A program made the position numbers and the translations under genes. The notes under the pieces were generated by a model that saw only the letters and a list, made by a program, of their open reading frames with translations, was not told the origin of the DNA and searched no databases. A stretch of 64,000 nucleotides of DNA from Diphasiastrum complanatum (taxonomy: Eukaryota > Streptophyta > Lycopodiopsida > Lycopodiales > Lycopodiaceae), in the NCBI GenBank assembly GCA_029204225.1, contig CM055113.1:23730357-23794356 (forward strand), written 5' to 3'. Of this stretch, positions 47,371-58,899 are shown in pieces (position 1 is the first letter of the stretch; every line of letters begins with the position of its first letter).

Positions 47371-50300
47371 TGATTGTGACCCCTTGATTGGCACTTCATA
47401 TCATGATTTATACCCTTATTGCTTGTCACTAATTACAGTGTTCAATTGTGAATAATTTTATAATGACTTATGTTACACATTTATTCTTCTGTGTACATTC
47501 CCATGCTTAATCTCTCTTCCTGTTGAAAAAGATCAGTTTTTTAAACTATGGTCTTTAAAGCTTTCAAAATCTCATTTGCTTCTGCTGAAAATGGTAAAAT
47601 TTTGCATGGTCTGACATTTACCTGGAATATAAAGTTTTAAAGACCAGTATATGGCATTGCTGGCTTCAAATTTTCAATGTCTCTTTACTTTTTCACTGTT
47701 GTTGTGCGTGGTGTAGGTGCTCTCTTGTGGCAAAGATTAGCTGGATGGTTTCTAATGCCGTTGCTTAGGTACATTATCTTCAAAGGCATCAGGATTGATG
47801 CACCAGGAGCAAAAGATATCTCGTTCAGAAAAATCAGCGAGATTTTCAGAGAGGTAAATTTCTGGCCTTTTATTTTTTACGTTGCATTTGTTTAACAGGT
47901 CATTCGATTTTTATGTGGGAACCCCATTCACTTCAAATGGGTGTTTGTGTGAGGTAGTACAATTGCTTTGCCAGTGCATTGGAAACTACATGTTAATAGA
48001 TCCAAGAAGTATGAATAGAACGGGTGTTTTGTACACCTTCAGAGAAGTTTTGGTCAAAATACAAGTCTCTATGGAGTTTTTGGCCATTTGAACTTGAAAA
48101 GATGTTCAGTTTTTTGTACTTTCTCAACTCTGAGCGAAGACTCTTTCAAGAAAGACCTTTTTCCAACTACGTGTTAGGCATGCTCACTAGCTAATCCACG
48201 GATCATTTCCTGATCTAATTGATCTGATTTTTCAGTTTCTACAGATGGTTTTTTAACTTCAAAATTTTAGAAGGAACATATTTTTTTCTTATTCTCTAAG
48301 GCAAGCTTGACTTGTAAATGTAAGATGGAAGTAAGTCATGGCACTCCTACATCGCAGTTGTGAAAAAGCTTTGAATTCTAGAGATCATTTGCTCATTTGC
48401 TATTTATGGTCAAACGCAACATGTTCATAACACAAAACGAAGAAAGGAGTCTCATGCCATAAACTTATATTCACTGTTCAGATGTATCTTAATTGTGAGA
48501 CCATATAGCATGGATAATGTTAGGAGACATTACCTGCATCTCGTGGGCGGTGATGATGTGAGTATCGATGTGACACAGTGTGCTATGCTTGATGATGGGA
48601 TGGTCTAAGAGTTTGTGTGTGTCCTCTATAGAGGTAAGTATCACACTTGTTTGATATTTTGCTTGGGAGCTATCCTAGAAGTCCATCTCTGGCTGCTAGG
48701 GGTCAGTCCCCTATCCATAAACCGTACCTCTCGTGACAATGGTAGACCCGCCTGCTTGTTGGCATGATGGTTTGTTAGTGTTAAAATGGGTTTTTATTTA
48801 AATCAGTGCTCTTTTTTATTCTCATTCGAAATTTAGTTCCTCAGCAATTTCTAAATCATTTGTTAGGTTTCATTTTGACAATTATAGACTTGGTAATAGT
48901 AATATTGTTGCTAATGGTTTATCCTTTCTTCCATCATTTATTTTTGCCATTTTTACTACTGCACTTGAATGGCTTAATTTATTGTTTGTGGTTTATCTTC
49001 CATGTCCTGATTTTCAAGAGGTCTATGCTTCTACATTAACACCATCGTCTACACATGATTCGGTCTATCCTGTCGACACCCTTATCATTATGGTTCCCTT
49101 TGTGTTCTTAGTATGTTGAATGTTTGAACAACTTGTCACCTGATGCCCTCTTTCCCCGTTTGGTGGCCACTTTGAGGTTAAAATAATTTTTTCCTTCCTC
49201 ACAGCCCAAATTTAGCTGTCTTTTATGAAAATTTATCTATACCACAGATGTCAGTTTTGCGCTCGTAAAACTACTCCTGAGACAAACTTTTGATGTACTC
49301 CAACCTTGGTCCATTCCTCAACATCAGTGTAACAATATCTCTATGGACTATATCCAGTGGGGTTGTGACTCTTGCATTGTGGTGGTTGATCGTTTCTCCA
49401 AACAGGCTCACATCATACCTGTGTGTAGCAAGGTTAGTGTACAGCAATGTGCTTGGCTTTTTGTTATCAAGGACATTTCAGCTGCATGGACTTACTAGAT
49501 ATTCTCGAGGATTGAGATTCCAAATTTACTTCAAAACTTCGGACAAAGCTTATATGCAATCTTAATATCGAGGTACTGACCAGTAGTGCTTTCTGTTTTG
49601 CAGCCAGTGGATAGTTAGAGGTCTCTTAAGCATACACTAGAGGGTTACTTGCACCATCATGTATCTCCCACTGGATGAGATTGGTACCAACATTTATGTT
49701 TTGGTAGAGTATAGCTGTATAGCTTTGTTAGCTGTTACCTTTGTTAGCTCTACTATAGGGCTATCTCCTTTCCTGCTTGCTCATGGTTATAGCCAATTGT
49801 ATCTTTGCCTATTGAGGATGGTCATGTCACTATTGCTTCACTCATGTCTTATGCTTGTGAGATTATTGATCAAGCTAGCACTCATTTACAAGGGATCAAG
49901 CAATGGGTCCAAAAACCATAGTGGATAGTAATAGACAACATGTTGAAGGGGTGAGATAGATACCCGTTCTGAGCATTTGGCTGCGGTACGTTCCGTTCCA
50001 CATGTACGGAACGAGGTACCTTTATTTTTTCTCTGTATATGCACTCCTGCAAAAAATTCATCAAAAGAATTCAGAATCTGCCTGCGATCCCACCTCTCCA
50101 AACAAAATTTGCAGTGAAACAAAAATGAGCTCAAGAACACTCTCTCAAACACTTTCAAGTACGAAAAGGTGGAGAGTTGAATGGTTAAGGTTAGTGATTA
50201 GTCCTCTTAACAAAATATCAAAGAACATTATACGAGATCCATAAAAACAATCAACTCTGATTTGTAAGGTGACAATGGGATGAATGTTGAGATGACACTG

Positions 50301-50603
50301 CAACAAAAGTATGCTGACTTTCCTTTTTTCTCTGGTCAGAATTGAGGTGTAAGTTTTTACTTCAGTTTTCTTGGGACAACGAACTGAAAGGAAAGTACTT
50401 TGGCTGGTAGCTGGTTGGGCAAGGCTAATTACTTGACAAAGACTGAGTGAATGACCTACCAAGTTCCAGGATTCTGATATGCTAAAAATTCTGATATTCT
50501 GATATCGAAATTGTATCTTTTTGCAAAATCTTGCAAAGAAAAAGAACAATTACATCTGCGTTCTGAAAAAAAATATTGGGTCATGTTCCATTTCACGTAT
50601 TAT

Positions 50604-50728
50604 GGAAGGGGCTGGGTAGAGGCCATTCTGCCCGGTAAGGATTTCCAGAATTTTTTTAGGCGAGGCTTGAGCCTAAAAAAATTCTGGAAATCCTTACCGG
50701 GCAAAATGGCCTCTACCCGGCCCCTTCC
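50604..50728. repeat. foldback palindrome, 58-bp arms and 9-bp loop
   Basis: Left arm 50604-50661 (from GGAAGGGGCTGGGTAGAGGC to TTTTTTTAGGC) and right arm 50671-50728 are reverse complements with only two mismatches. The loop is GAGGCTTGA. The near identity implies recent origin or gene-conversion-like maintenance. Confidence 0.95.
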
Positions 50729-50759
50729 AATGCATAATGGATTTTTGGACCCTTTTTAA

Positions 50760-50876
50760 ACCAATCTTTTGCTGCCACGTGGCATGCACAACCAGAATCA
50801 GCACTAAAAAATTTGAGACCAATCTGATGCTGCCATGTGGCAGACGAAAGCAGAATCTGCACTAATTTTTTTTTAA
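50760..50876. repeat. 58-bp tandem duplication with CACGTGG core
   Basis: Units beginning ACCAATCT at 50760 and 50818 share TGCTGCCA(C/T)GTGGCA and CAGAATC(A/T)GCACTAA. The first unit contains the palindrome GCCACGTGGC. A perfect 14-bp inverted repeat (GGTGACTATTCTGC) follows at 50886-50899 and 50922-50935. Confidence 0.9.
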
Positions 50877-52919
50877 AAAAAAACAGGTGACTATTCTGCT
50901 TTTTAATCTGTTCAGAAATGGGCAGAATAGTCACCAAAAATCCATCACGCGTTTGGAATGCCCGTTCCGTATGCTTTCTGAAACGGAATGGGCAAGTATG
51001 GGGGTGACCATGTTCTTTTGCGGCATAGCTGCGCTCGATGTCACTTTGTTCAGGGATGGGGTGACTCTAAGAAGCTTGCAGCACCCTATTATGGCCTTTC
51101 TAGACACTTGAGTGTTCGAGTCCTGTTACATATTGCTTACAGCTGCAACCTACCGCTAGATCCTGTAATGTCCTTGATGTGAGCTTATTGCGTGTTGCTA
51201 TAGTGCCCAAGGATCCTTGGGATGCTATTATAGATGATCCAAAGCCCTTTCCATTCCTACTAGCCACTAGTACATTTGGTGCAGGCGATAGCTTTACTGT
51301 TTGGTACAGTGGGATGGTCGGTCTATTGAAGAGGCTGCTTGGGAGCCCATTGTTGTTCTCTATCACACATCTACCATTCAACTGTAGGATACACTGATTC
51401 ACATACTGGGTCAAGATGTTGCTGCTCCCTTTACTTGATGTGTTTTATGTACGCCATGATACTGCTTAATTATGCCCACATTATGCGGGGTGTTATGGGC
51501 ATCCAGTTCATATATTCCTGCTTTTACTTTTCAGTGCTACCTTTACTTCAAAACCAGTGTTACATTTACCTAACTTTTAGACCAGCGCGATTTTGATCCC
51601 ACATGTTCTGTTTTCTTTCATGTACTGGTGGGCGCAATATATTACCTACTTTATTGGTTTTTAGAAACTAGTACATTAGGGCCTAGATTAGGGATTGCCT
51701 AGTACTATAATCTGGTGATTATTTCATCATTTTCCTACCTTTTGATGTTGAGATTGCTTTACCTCTTCATGGGGGACTCTTTCTTTTGCTTTTAGGGCTT
51801 TAGGCAGTACTGGCATTTACGATAAATGGAATAACTCGCATCCCAACAAAGGTTTGCATAGACCAAACTCAAGAATCCGTTAGAATGACTCCATTCGATT
51901 TGTATCAACTGGGTCCATATCAAAGGTAGATACTAGAGATAACCTGAGTACAATATAATTACGAGCTTTATGAGATCTCCTTTAGTTATCTCAGGTAAAG
52001 AAGATTACCTAGACAACTGTTGGAGATTGTAGGCTTGAGTTTAATTTATTAGCTTCTTCAATTTTTCTTTGATTCATTCAAAATAATAATAAAGAGTGCT
52101 GTACAATGCCTTTGGAATATTCTAGATGATTTGTAATTAAATTCAAGAGAAAGAGGGAGCTAATTATTGTACCGTGGTTGTTCTTTCTGTAAGTCCATCT
52201 ATTTCTTGAGGATCATATATGCTTACATACTATGTGACGTCGTAAAGTGCACAGGTTAATTTATTGATTGTGTAACTATGAGATTTTCATCGTATACATT
52301 GAATGGAAGTAGGTATTGAAAGAGGCCACTCAACTTGTTGATCCTCCTTTCAGATTGTTATGCACGCATTCTCATTGTAGATTCGATCCTAGAAATTGTT
52401 GTGGCATTTAGCAGACTTGTAACTGTTATGATCAATTACAGCCTTTGGTTAATTCAGCTATTTAATTTATGGTTTCTCAGTCGTCATTATTTGAGAGAGC
52501 ATAGTATTGATCGATGATGATGTGTTTTATGATAGATTACGCCTACCGGAAAGACGTTAATAAAGCTTGCTAGCCCTCTATCTCTGTCTCTGTCTCTATC
52601 TCTGAAAATGACGCACCCTTCTCAGTTGCTCTTTGCCGTCCATCATCTTAGTCCTTCAGTTCAGTCCATGTGTTGTAGCGCTTTGCGCTTCACTTGTAAC
52701 AAACACTTCAATTTTTTGTAATTTGAAAATTTTACACCGTTATCTTATGATTTCTGGTTATGCTCAGGACTCTTCTTCCTGTCCCAGGTCAGGGCTACAT
52801 TCATAAATCATTGCTGCTGACCCTTGGAAAAAAGATTTTAATCATAATAAACGTTATGGTTGGTCAGGAATTGTAGCTTATTCTTTGAAAATGTCATGCA
52901 AAATCTACAGCCTTCCTCA

Positions 52920-53460
52920 AACTCTTCCTCAGGCAATGGCCACTTTCAGCCGAGAGAGCATACACAAGGTCTTATGGGATATGTGTTGTCTTGCCTGTGA
53001 CTATGGTATGGTCCTTTTAAATTTAATCGTGTTCACAAGTATGAAGGTCTTTTAGATCTTATTCACACTGATATATGTGGGACCGTGCAGCCTCCTTTTA
53101 TAGGGGTAGCTAAATATTTACATTCATGGATGATTTTTTTAGAAGAACATTCATATATTTCTTGAAGTTCAAATCAAAAGCATTCAAGTTTTTCAAACAG
53201 TTCAAAGAAACTGCTAAAACTCAAACTTTAAAGAAGGTCAAGGCTTTATTTGGTGGTGGATGTGAATTTATGTCTAATGAGTTAAAAGAATACTGCAAGA
53301 TCAATGGCAATAATTAGTAGTATACCACCAGCTATACACCTCAGTGTAATGGTGTGCTGTTGAGCTGAAGAATTGTACACTCATCAACAGTGCAAAGAGT
53401 ATGCTAAATCATGTCTCATTTCCAAAGCATTTGTAGGTAGGAAGTGGTGATCACAACAAC
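52920..53460 (+). mobile_element. Copia integrase fragment
   Basis: Pieces in different frames read CLACDYGM, then LLDLIHTDICG with the first catalytic Asp, then YFLKFKSKAFKFFKQFKETA and ELKEYCKINGN, then a PQCNGV segment. The catalytic Glu region is damaged. Both ends stop inside the integrase, so this is a short truncated copy in the intron of the GST-like gene. It belongs to a different Copia lineage from the 21.5-25.2 kb element. Confidence 0.85.
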
Positions 53461-55045
53461 AGATCATTCAAAATTGAAGTACAACCAAGGCGGTGGTGGA
53501 CAAATTATCGGACACCACCAATTAAAGTTGAGGAAATATCTGAAGTTTAGAAAGAGATTAATCTTATTCATCCAGACAAAGAACTTTGGGTATATAAGCT
53601 ACCTTGGCATGTGATATATGGTTTTTCTGTGCCATATTACACAGAATAAAAACTGTTTTTCTGTTAGAGTGCCAGAAAAATCATTATGATGCTTTGATAA
53701 GAGTAAGATTCAAAGAGTTTTGTGATTGATAGGCAATGTACCTCGTGTTCAAAGTACCCAGGGAGTGTTAAATGGAAGGCAAGTGACGAGAATTTCAAGA
53801 GATTTTATGATGTGCCATTTTATGATAACATAGGAGATATAGATTCTTTTCTCATGCATTAACTTTTGAGATTTGTGGTTCATGTCTAATTTCCATCCTT
53901 GTGAGCAGGTACGGATGTTGGTCGCCACCAATAGAGGAAGTCCCAAAAGCAATGGCAGAGATCCAGAGAACTCTGCGAGAAACGCCCGCAGGAAAAGTAA
54001 GATCAATAGCTCCTTTTTGTAATATGATTGTTGTCATCATACATGTCATTGATACATGAAATTGTAGATGCAAGCAAACAACTGATGATGAATTGAAAAC
54101 ATGGGCTGTTATGTTTCGGTGATAAATTTGAATTAAAGATTTCTGTTCTAGTGGATGACAAGTCATATCAGCTTAGTTTGAAGCTTGAAAATTGAAATAT
54201 GCAAGACTCGTGTCTATGTATGAGCATCAAAACCTCAAAACCAAACGTAATGCGTATTATGTAAAAGGCCTTTTATTTTTTAGATTTATGTGGAACCTTT
54301 CACAGGAAATTTTCAAATCTAGAGAGCCCAAGAAAAATAGTCAAGAAACTCTGACAATTTTGTTCTATTGACAATTTTGTCCTACTAGACATGAGGAAAA
54401 AATCCTCAAAGCAAGAGAAATAACCAGGCCAAATGATCTAAAGAGTTGCACATTACGTGTTTTGAATTGAGCATCATCCATTTATTTCCACAATTGTGAT
54501 ACAATAAATTCCTTGCTAGCTAGCTTTAGCACCTGGATTACAAGACTTAATTGCTCAACTTGTTATGTTTGTGATGCAGATTTACACAAACACATTTTCT
54601 ATGGTTGTCTTATGTTTGCCTTAATAGGTGATTTCAAGTGTCTGTAGCGTAACTGTTGTTGGATAATGCTGGTTATAGTTGTATATTATTTCTATGGTCT
54701 TTGTAATGCTTTTTCAAGTCATAAGAGAGCTGAGGTAGCGTTTGAATCTACTTATAACATGCTCGTAGGTTTTAAGATACATATGTAGGTTTTGTAGCAA
54801 CAGGAAGCATCTCTCTAATAGCTGCATTGATGAAATTGTCAAGTTTGTTATATCAGTTTTGTACCAAACACTAGTTTTGTTTGCAAGAAAACTCACAGTT
54901 TACTGGATTGTATATGAAATTCAGCCTGTTGCCTGTCATATAACGACTGATGAAATCTGAATCTTTTTGCTGGTTCTAGCATATAATAAAACTTTATCAA
55001 AGTCATCGCAAGGAGGTGATTGGGCAGGCGCTCAGAGTCACATAA

Positions 55046-57467
55046 CAGCCTACATGCATGGCGAGTAAGATGAATTGGTACTGGAAGATGCCTCTTGTTC
55101 TCTTGTTCTCTTGTTCGTGTCCTGAAGGATTTGAGTATCGATAAGAAGAGGTGATTGGGCTGCTTTGGGCATAGAACCTGGCCTATAGTTTTTAGCTTCT
55201 AGAATTCTCTGTTGAACATTTGTGTTATTCTGGAAGCACAATACATAACAGAATTCTTTGAGTGCATATACAATTGGCGTCTGTTTTGCTCCTTATGGTT
55301 CTTTTGTAGTCATTCCTATTAGAATCTTCAAGCTCCTATTTCATTTTGTGTGTGCATTTCTTCATTGGATCAAGCAGAACCGTGAAAACATGTCTTTGAG
55401 ATAGGTTTCCATTCATATATTTTTAACAGATGCCTGTCACAAAGGCAATGCATTATTTGACAGTGTGTTGATAACAATGAGCATGTGGAATAACTTGGAA
55501 TCGTGGTTTTTGCATTCAAGCCACTCACATCCTGATGAATAGTGAAAAGTTTTTCCATTATTATATTAGGGCAGTTGCGAGAAAGTTGCCACAATTTACA
55601 CCAACCAAAGACAGCTCTTGGACTTTCTCATGAAAACTTTTTTGTGAAATACAAGCAATAAATGCCTGTGCCTAAAACCTGTAAATCGGCATGCCAAGTT
55701 TAGTTCTGGAGACACACATCATCATACGAGAAATTAACGAATTAGGCAAAACGAGCCAAATTTAGTTGGTAACCAGAGGGGAATCCTCTACCAAACCAAA
55801 AGTATGTGTTTATAAACCTAACAAGCCTAAACAATAAAATTCTCACTTTCACATTACAAGCATAAGTCTGCTCGTAATGTTTTCGTATGGTGATCAACCA
55901 AACAATACAAGTTTTGCACCAAATTGAGGAGAATAAGCTCACTTACATCCATCCACAACAACAACCATGTAAGAACATGGGCATTCTCGTGGGAACTATA
56001 GGTGTCTACACTTATTCTCAGTTGTTATCCATTTCGCAATTTAATGTTGCAATGTATGGCAAGGTTTTTGAATGGCACTTAAAATGAGAAGTGCATCACT
56101 AATTATTTCAGACTATTTAAATATTTATAATATCCTCTCATGTACATGCCCCCCAGATTTTTAACCAAAGGCCAAATTCAACTGAAAACCAAGTCAAAAC
56201 GTAAGAAACGACGATAGGGAACCCGTGTTCATCATGGTAAGTCAAGTCCCATATTTCATCGTTCGCTGTTTTTTGTCTAAAGATCAACACTTGTAATTGT
56301 TACTATCTTTTTTCTTTTTTCTTTTTTGTTTTTTCTGATGTAAGTTGCCATCCATTATGTATGTTGGAGTGGCCAAACCCAATTCGGTGGACTTTATCTC
56401 AATACTTTATGTTTTGAAGTTCTATCAAAAGTATCATGACTTATCATCACACCGACCAGCAGAAGTTAGAGCAATGTTCTTGTAGGAAATATAGTTGAGA
56501 CTAGTAATTTCCCATAACTTGTAGCTGATTTTTCCATATGAAGTACATTAACTTCTTGCATTACTTACAAGTTGAATTGTAGATTCATGTAACTTCCACA
56601 AGCTTTATCGGGGTTCGGCTCATGCAGAACACACTTTTTTATATATATATATATCACATTCCATGAGTATTTTCTTAATTCATTTAAGCGATCCAAAACA
56701 GCAAACCAGAAAGAAGTTCGAGTTCTTGTTTCGGTTAAACCAAGTCAACCATTAAGCTCTTTTTTCAAAAAGCAAACCTGTACTCGGTCGACGAGTGGGC
56801 CAAAGAGTAGTGTAAATTATCCATAACTTCGTAAGACTACTTCAAAATGGTTAATTTTTGCCATTTAAAGTAACCATACCCACCGTTTTTTGCCAGACAC
56901 GTAGCAGAAGATGAAAACACATAAACTACGAAAGTAACAGACAACGTAAAGCCACAGGTAAAAAGCCTGCGAACCAAAAAAACAAAAACAGCTAACAACC
57001 ATACAAGGTTAGTATGTACATAAACGCAGGCACAGACAAAGGTAGCAAAGGCCATGGAAACGATTACATTCACAGGAAAAACCAAGACCAGGCCAGGACC
57101 AGGCCAGAGGTAGGCAAGCAATCAACCAGCCAGCGAACGAGTTAGCAAAAAACAAGCAACACCCCGCACAGCACAAGGCAGGGTGCGCGCAGACCAGAGA
57201 GAACAAGAAAGAGAGAGAGAGAGCAGCAGAGCAGCAGCACGAAATCAACAGGACCAAGAAAATTAAATAACTAAAGGACAACTATAACTAACTAACATCC
57301 AAGCAAGCAAGCAAAAAAAACCGCAGGAGAGGTACAGAACACACACAGAAGAACAACAAATATCACAACGGGAACAATAGACGAAATAGCAACAAAGCAA
57401 AATAACTAGTTAATAGCCGGAAATTAAGTTAAGCAATTAACCGTCAAAATTACAACCATCGACCAAG
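55046..57467. other. no gene recognised
   Basis: The left end should be the 3' UTR of the GST-like gene. A (TA)n stretch lies at 56.64-56.65 kb and purine-rich, AAC/AGC-rich DNA at 57.1-57.4 kb. Hydrophobic minus-strand frames at 56.84-57.28 kb look like reading-frame noise over this biased sequence. Confidence 0.4.
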
Positions 57468-58071
57468 TCAGAGTCTTACGGTAGACCATATCAAAACCGG
57501 ATTATTTGGAGCCTTATCTAATCCACAAATATAGAAATGTTCCAACAGCCAGTTACGTTCCCTTTCAAGAGCAAGGAAGTCAATTTTTCTGTCACTAAAT
57601 CCCCCACAATCTGTCTCTTCCAACTTATTAAGAGTATTCTGTTTAAAAATGTCTAACATATCTGAATTTACAGAAAATCCTAATCTGTCTGCTAATTCAA
57701 ACCAGACAATTTCAAGAGCGCAGTAAGCTTCTGCCACAATGGGCTCTCTCGTTGGAATATGATTTAGGCCTTTTTTCACTTCATTCTAAAGCCCAAAAAT
57801 TGACAACCAGATCAGTGTTGTAAGTCACGATATGGTTCCAAGATTTATGTAAGAAAGAAGTCAATCTCTTGCTATTATTACAAATACAAGTCAACTGGTT
57901 ACTAAGGCTATAATGACAAAAAGTATCTATAGGCTTGTACAATAAAGAGGATAAGTTAGTTGTAAACCTCCATCCAAATTTAATAGCATTCCAAGCGTCT
58001 TCATCAAAGGTGATCTTACAAACGTCTAACATTCCCTTAAAAAAAGTTCTAATAGGGAATGTTTTTTTCAT
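57468..58071 (-). pseudogene. fragment of a reverse-transcriptase-like protein (DKAxNN family)
   Basis: Two frames, 58071-57781 and 57779-57468, read as one protein with a single-base shift at about 57780. In order they show LTCICNN with a Cys-x-Cys, HIVTYNTDLVVNFWALE, then KKGLNHIPTREPIVAEA, then ERERNWLLEHFYICGLDKAP followed by NN. This order (CxC, H-[IV]-[VL]-T-x-D-L-x-[IV]-x-N, KG-x-x-x-x-P, then DKA-x-NN) recalls the region just before the catalytic palm in a poorly described group of eukaryotic reverse-transcriptase-like proteins, possibly linked to Penelope-like elements. No palm motif is reached; homology ends at about 57468. I infer a truncated mobile element copy. The family call is from memory of motif order and is not certain. 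Confidence 0.45.
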
Positions 58072-58899
58072 TTTGTTTTTGGATTTTTGTTTGGCATTTT
58101 TTTTTGGGTCATTTTTTTTTTAGTGTTTTTGGTCCTGCCTTACAGGCAGGGGCACATAGTAAACAGAACAAAAAATTGACATGCTTGTGGTTTAATTAAT
58201 TCTCAAAATTTTTATTTTTAATATGTAGTTTAATCTATAAAAATGCCACTTATTTAAAAAAAACTTTTTAAATACATTTGTGTAGTTTTAGGCAGGAATG
58301 TTTATAATGTGTTATTACGGATAATTTTGTGTGTGTTGTCTCTGCCTCACGTTTCTTGCCATTGCCAGGGGCTTCAGTGTCACTGCATGCAACAGTTTCT
58401 ATGTGAGACCACAGTTTTCTTTGGGAGACGAAGCGAATGGCTGTTTTGCGAGAAATGTGTTCATGCTGCAGTCTCAGCAATCTCATGTTCTGTGGTTTCA
58501 TACTAGTTCGGAGGTTTTGCCTGGTTGATCTTCGGAGATTTTGCCTGGTTGATCTTGTTCTTCCAAAAGAGTTTGGCTGATCTTGTTCTTCCAAAAGAGT
58601 TTGGCTGAGCCGGTGTAGCGTGGCTATTGTAGTCGTGAGAACGTATGGGTCTATGAGATAGCTGATTTTTACTGGCTGTATTCATGTATTGCTCCTACAA
58701 ATCAGACTGCGTGAAGTTGTTGTCGTTCTGTTCAGATTGCGTGAAGTTGGGCTGCGCTCAAATGGTTGATAATCTCCTTAAAGTGTACGTCTTCTCGCAC
58801 CCCATGAAACTATTTCTTATGGAAATATATATACACTTGTTACAATAGCAATGTTTGGGGATTTTACTGCTCTAGTCATTGAATGATCTTTTGGCAATA
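58072..58899. other. no gene recognised; T-rich part and small tandem repeats
   Basis: 58.07-58.13 kb is T-rich. A plus-strand frame at 58.33-58.53 kb has no recognised motif. Two pairs of tandem repeats lie at 58509-58608. The LPR-like pseudogene homology begins, on the minus strand, near the right edge. Confidence 0.4.
58509..58608. repeat. two adjacent tandem duplications (24 bp and 28 bp units)
   Basis: CGGAG(G/A)TTTTGCCTGGTTGA... occurs at 58509 and 58533. It is followed directly by GTTCTTCCAAAAGAGTTTGG... at 58557 and 58585. Confidence 0.92.

Larger units (their letters stand above)
49955..51000. mobile_element. non-autonomous insertion of about 1.05 kb inside the Gypsy copy
   Basis: Gypsy homology stops at about 49.95 kb and resumes at about 51.01 kb. 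The word GGGGTGA occurs at both edges (49948-49954 and 51001-51007) as a candidate 7-8-bp target duplication, the size made by hAT elements. The ends show GTTCCG-type words (TACGTTCCGTTCC near 49.99 kb; CCCGTTCCGTATG near 50.96 kb) and a weak terminal match, TACCCGTTCTG against TGCCCATTCCG. Inside are a 58-bp foldback, a 58-bp tandem duplication and a 14-bp inverted repeat. No transposase motif is present. Confidence 0.6.
48800..51430 (+). mobile_element. Ty3/Gypsy chromovirus fragment (RNase H end, integrase, chromodomain)
   Basis: Pieces in several frames read the 3' half of a chromovirus pol. Near 48.87 kb is FDNYRLGNSNIVANGLS, the end of RNase H. Near 49.24-49.27 kb is RCQFCARKTTPETN, the second half of the HHCC zinc finger. 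Near 49.34-49.43 kb is ISMDYI then VVVDRFSKQAHIIPV, the integrase core with its first Asp. Near 51.04-51.17 kb is KKLAAPYYG then DVSLLR, the integrase C-terminal GPY/F module. Near 51.29-51.36 kb is LVQWDGRSIEEAAWEP, a chromodomain. The element sits in the GST-like gene between exons 5 and 6 and is split by a foreign insertion (49955-51000). Confidence 0.85.
43702..55045 (+). pseudogene. glutathione S-transferase-like gene, broken
   Basis: Seven exons fit one protein: ~43702-43761, 43868-43947, 44073-44239, 46415-46510, 47717-47853, 53909-53996 and 54980-55045 (TAA). Donors and acceptors are GT-AG, and phases agree wherever two found exons are neighbours. The thioredoxin-like N-terminal domain reads APSHYCEK then TRWALDRAGVLYTEDKHLPL and DSDDRVILQDSNDILHYADK. 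The helical C-terminal domain reads LDQKLGPHVRRWAYFYLLYH, GALLWQRLAGWFLMPLLRY, YGCWSPPIEEVPKAMAEIQ and KLYQSHRKEV. The pattern matches bacterial-type GSTs with a SHYCEK-x-RWALDRAG start. Exon 3 has an in-frame TAA between NVN and ENW at about 44183. The exon that should carry the conserved G-D-x-F-S-A-A-D-x-T-F segment, between exons 5 and 6 (phase 0 in, phase 2 out), was not found in 6 kb. The gene start is not identified. It is best read as a pseudogene. Confidence 0.78.

Noticed and set aside
50145-50549. Minus-strand frame of 134 codons
   Set aside because: It lies inside the non-autonomous insert, has no recognised domain and no conserved-looking pattern.
56837-57281. Hydrophobic minus-strand frames resembling membrane segments
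   Set aside because: They come from biased purine-rich DNA, overlap each other in two frames and match no family I know.
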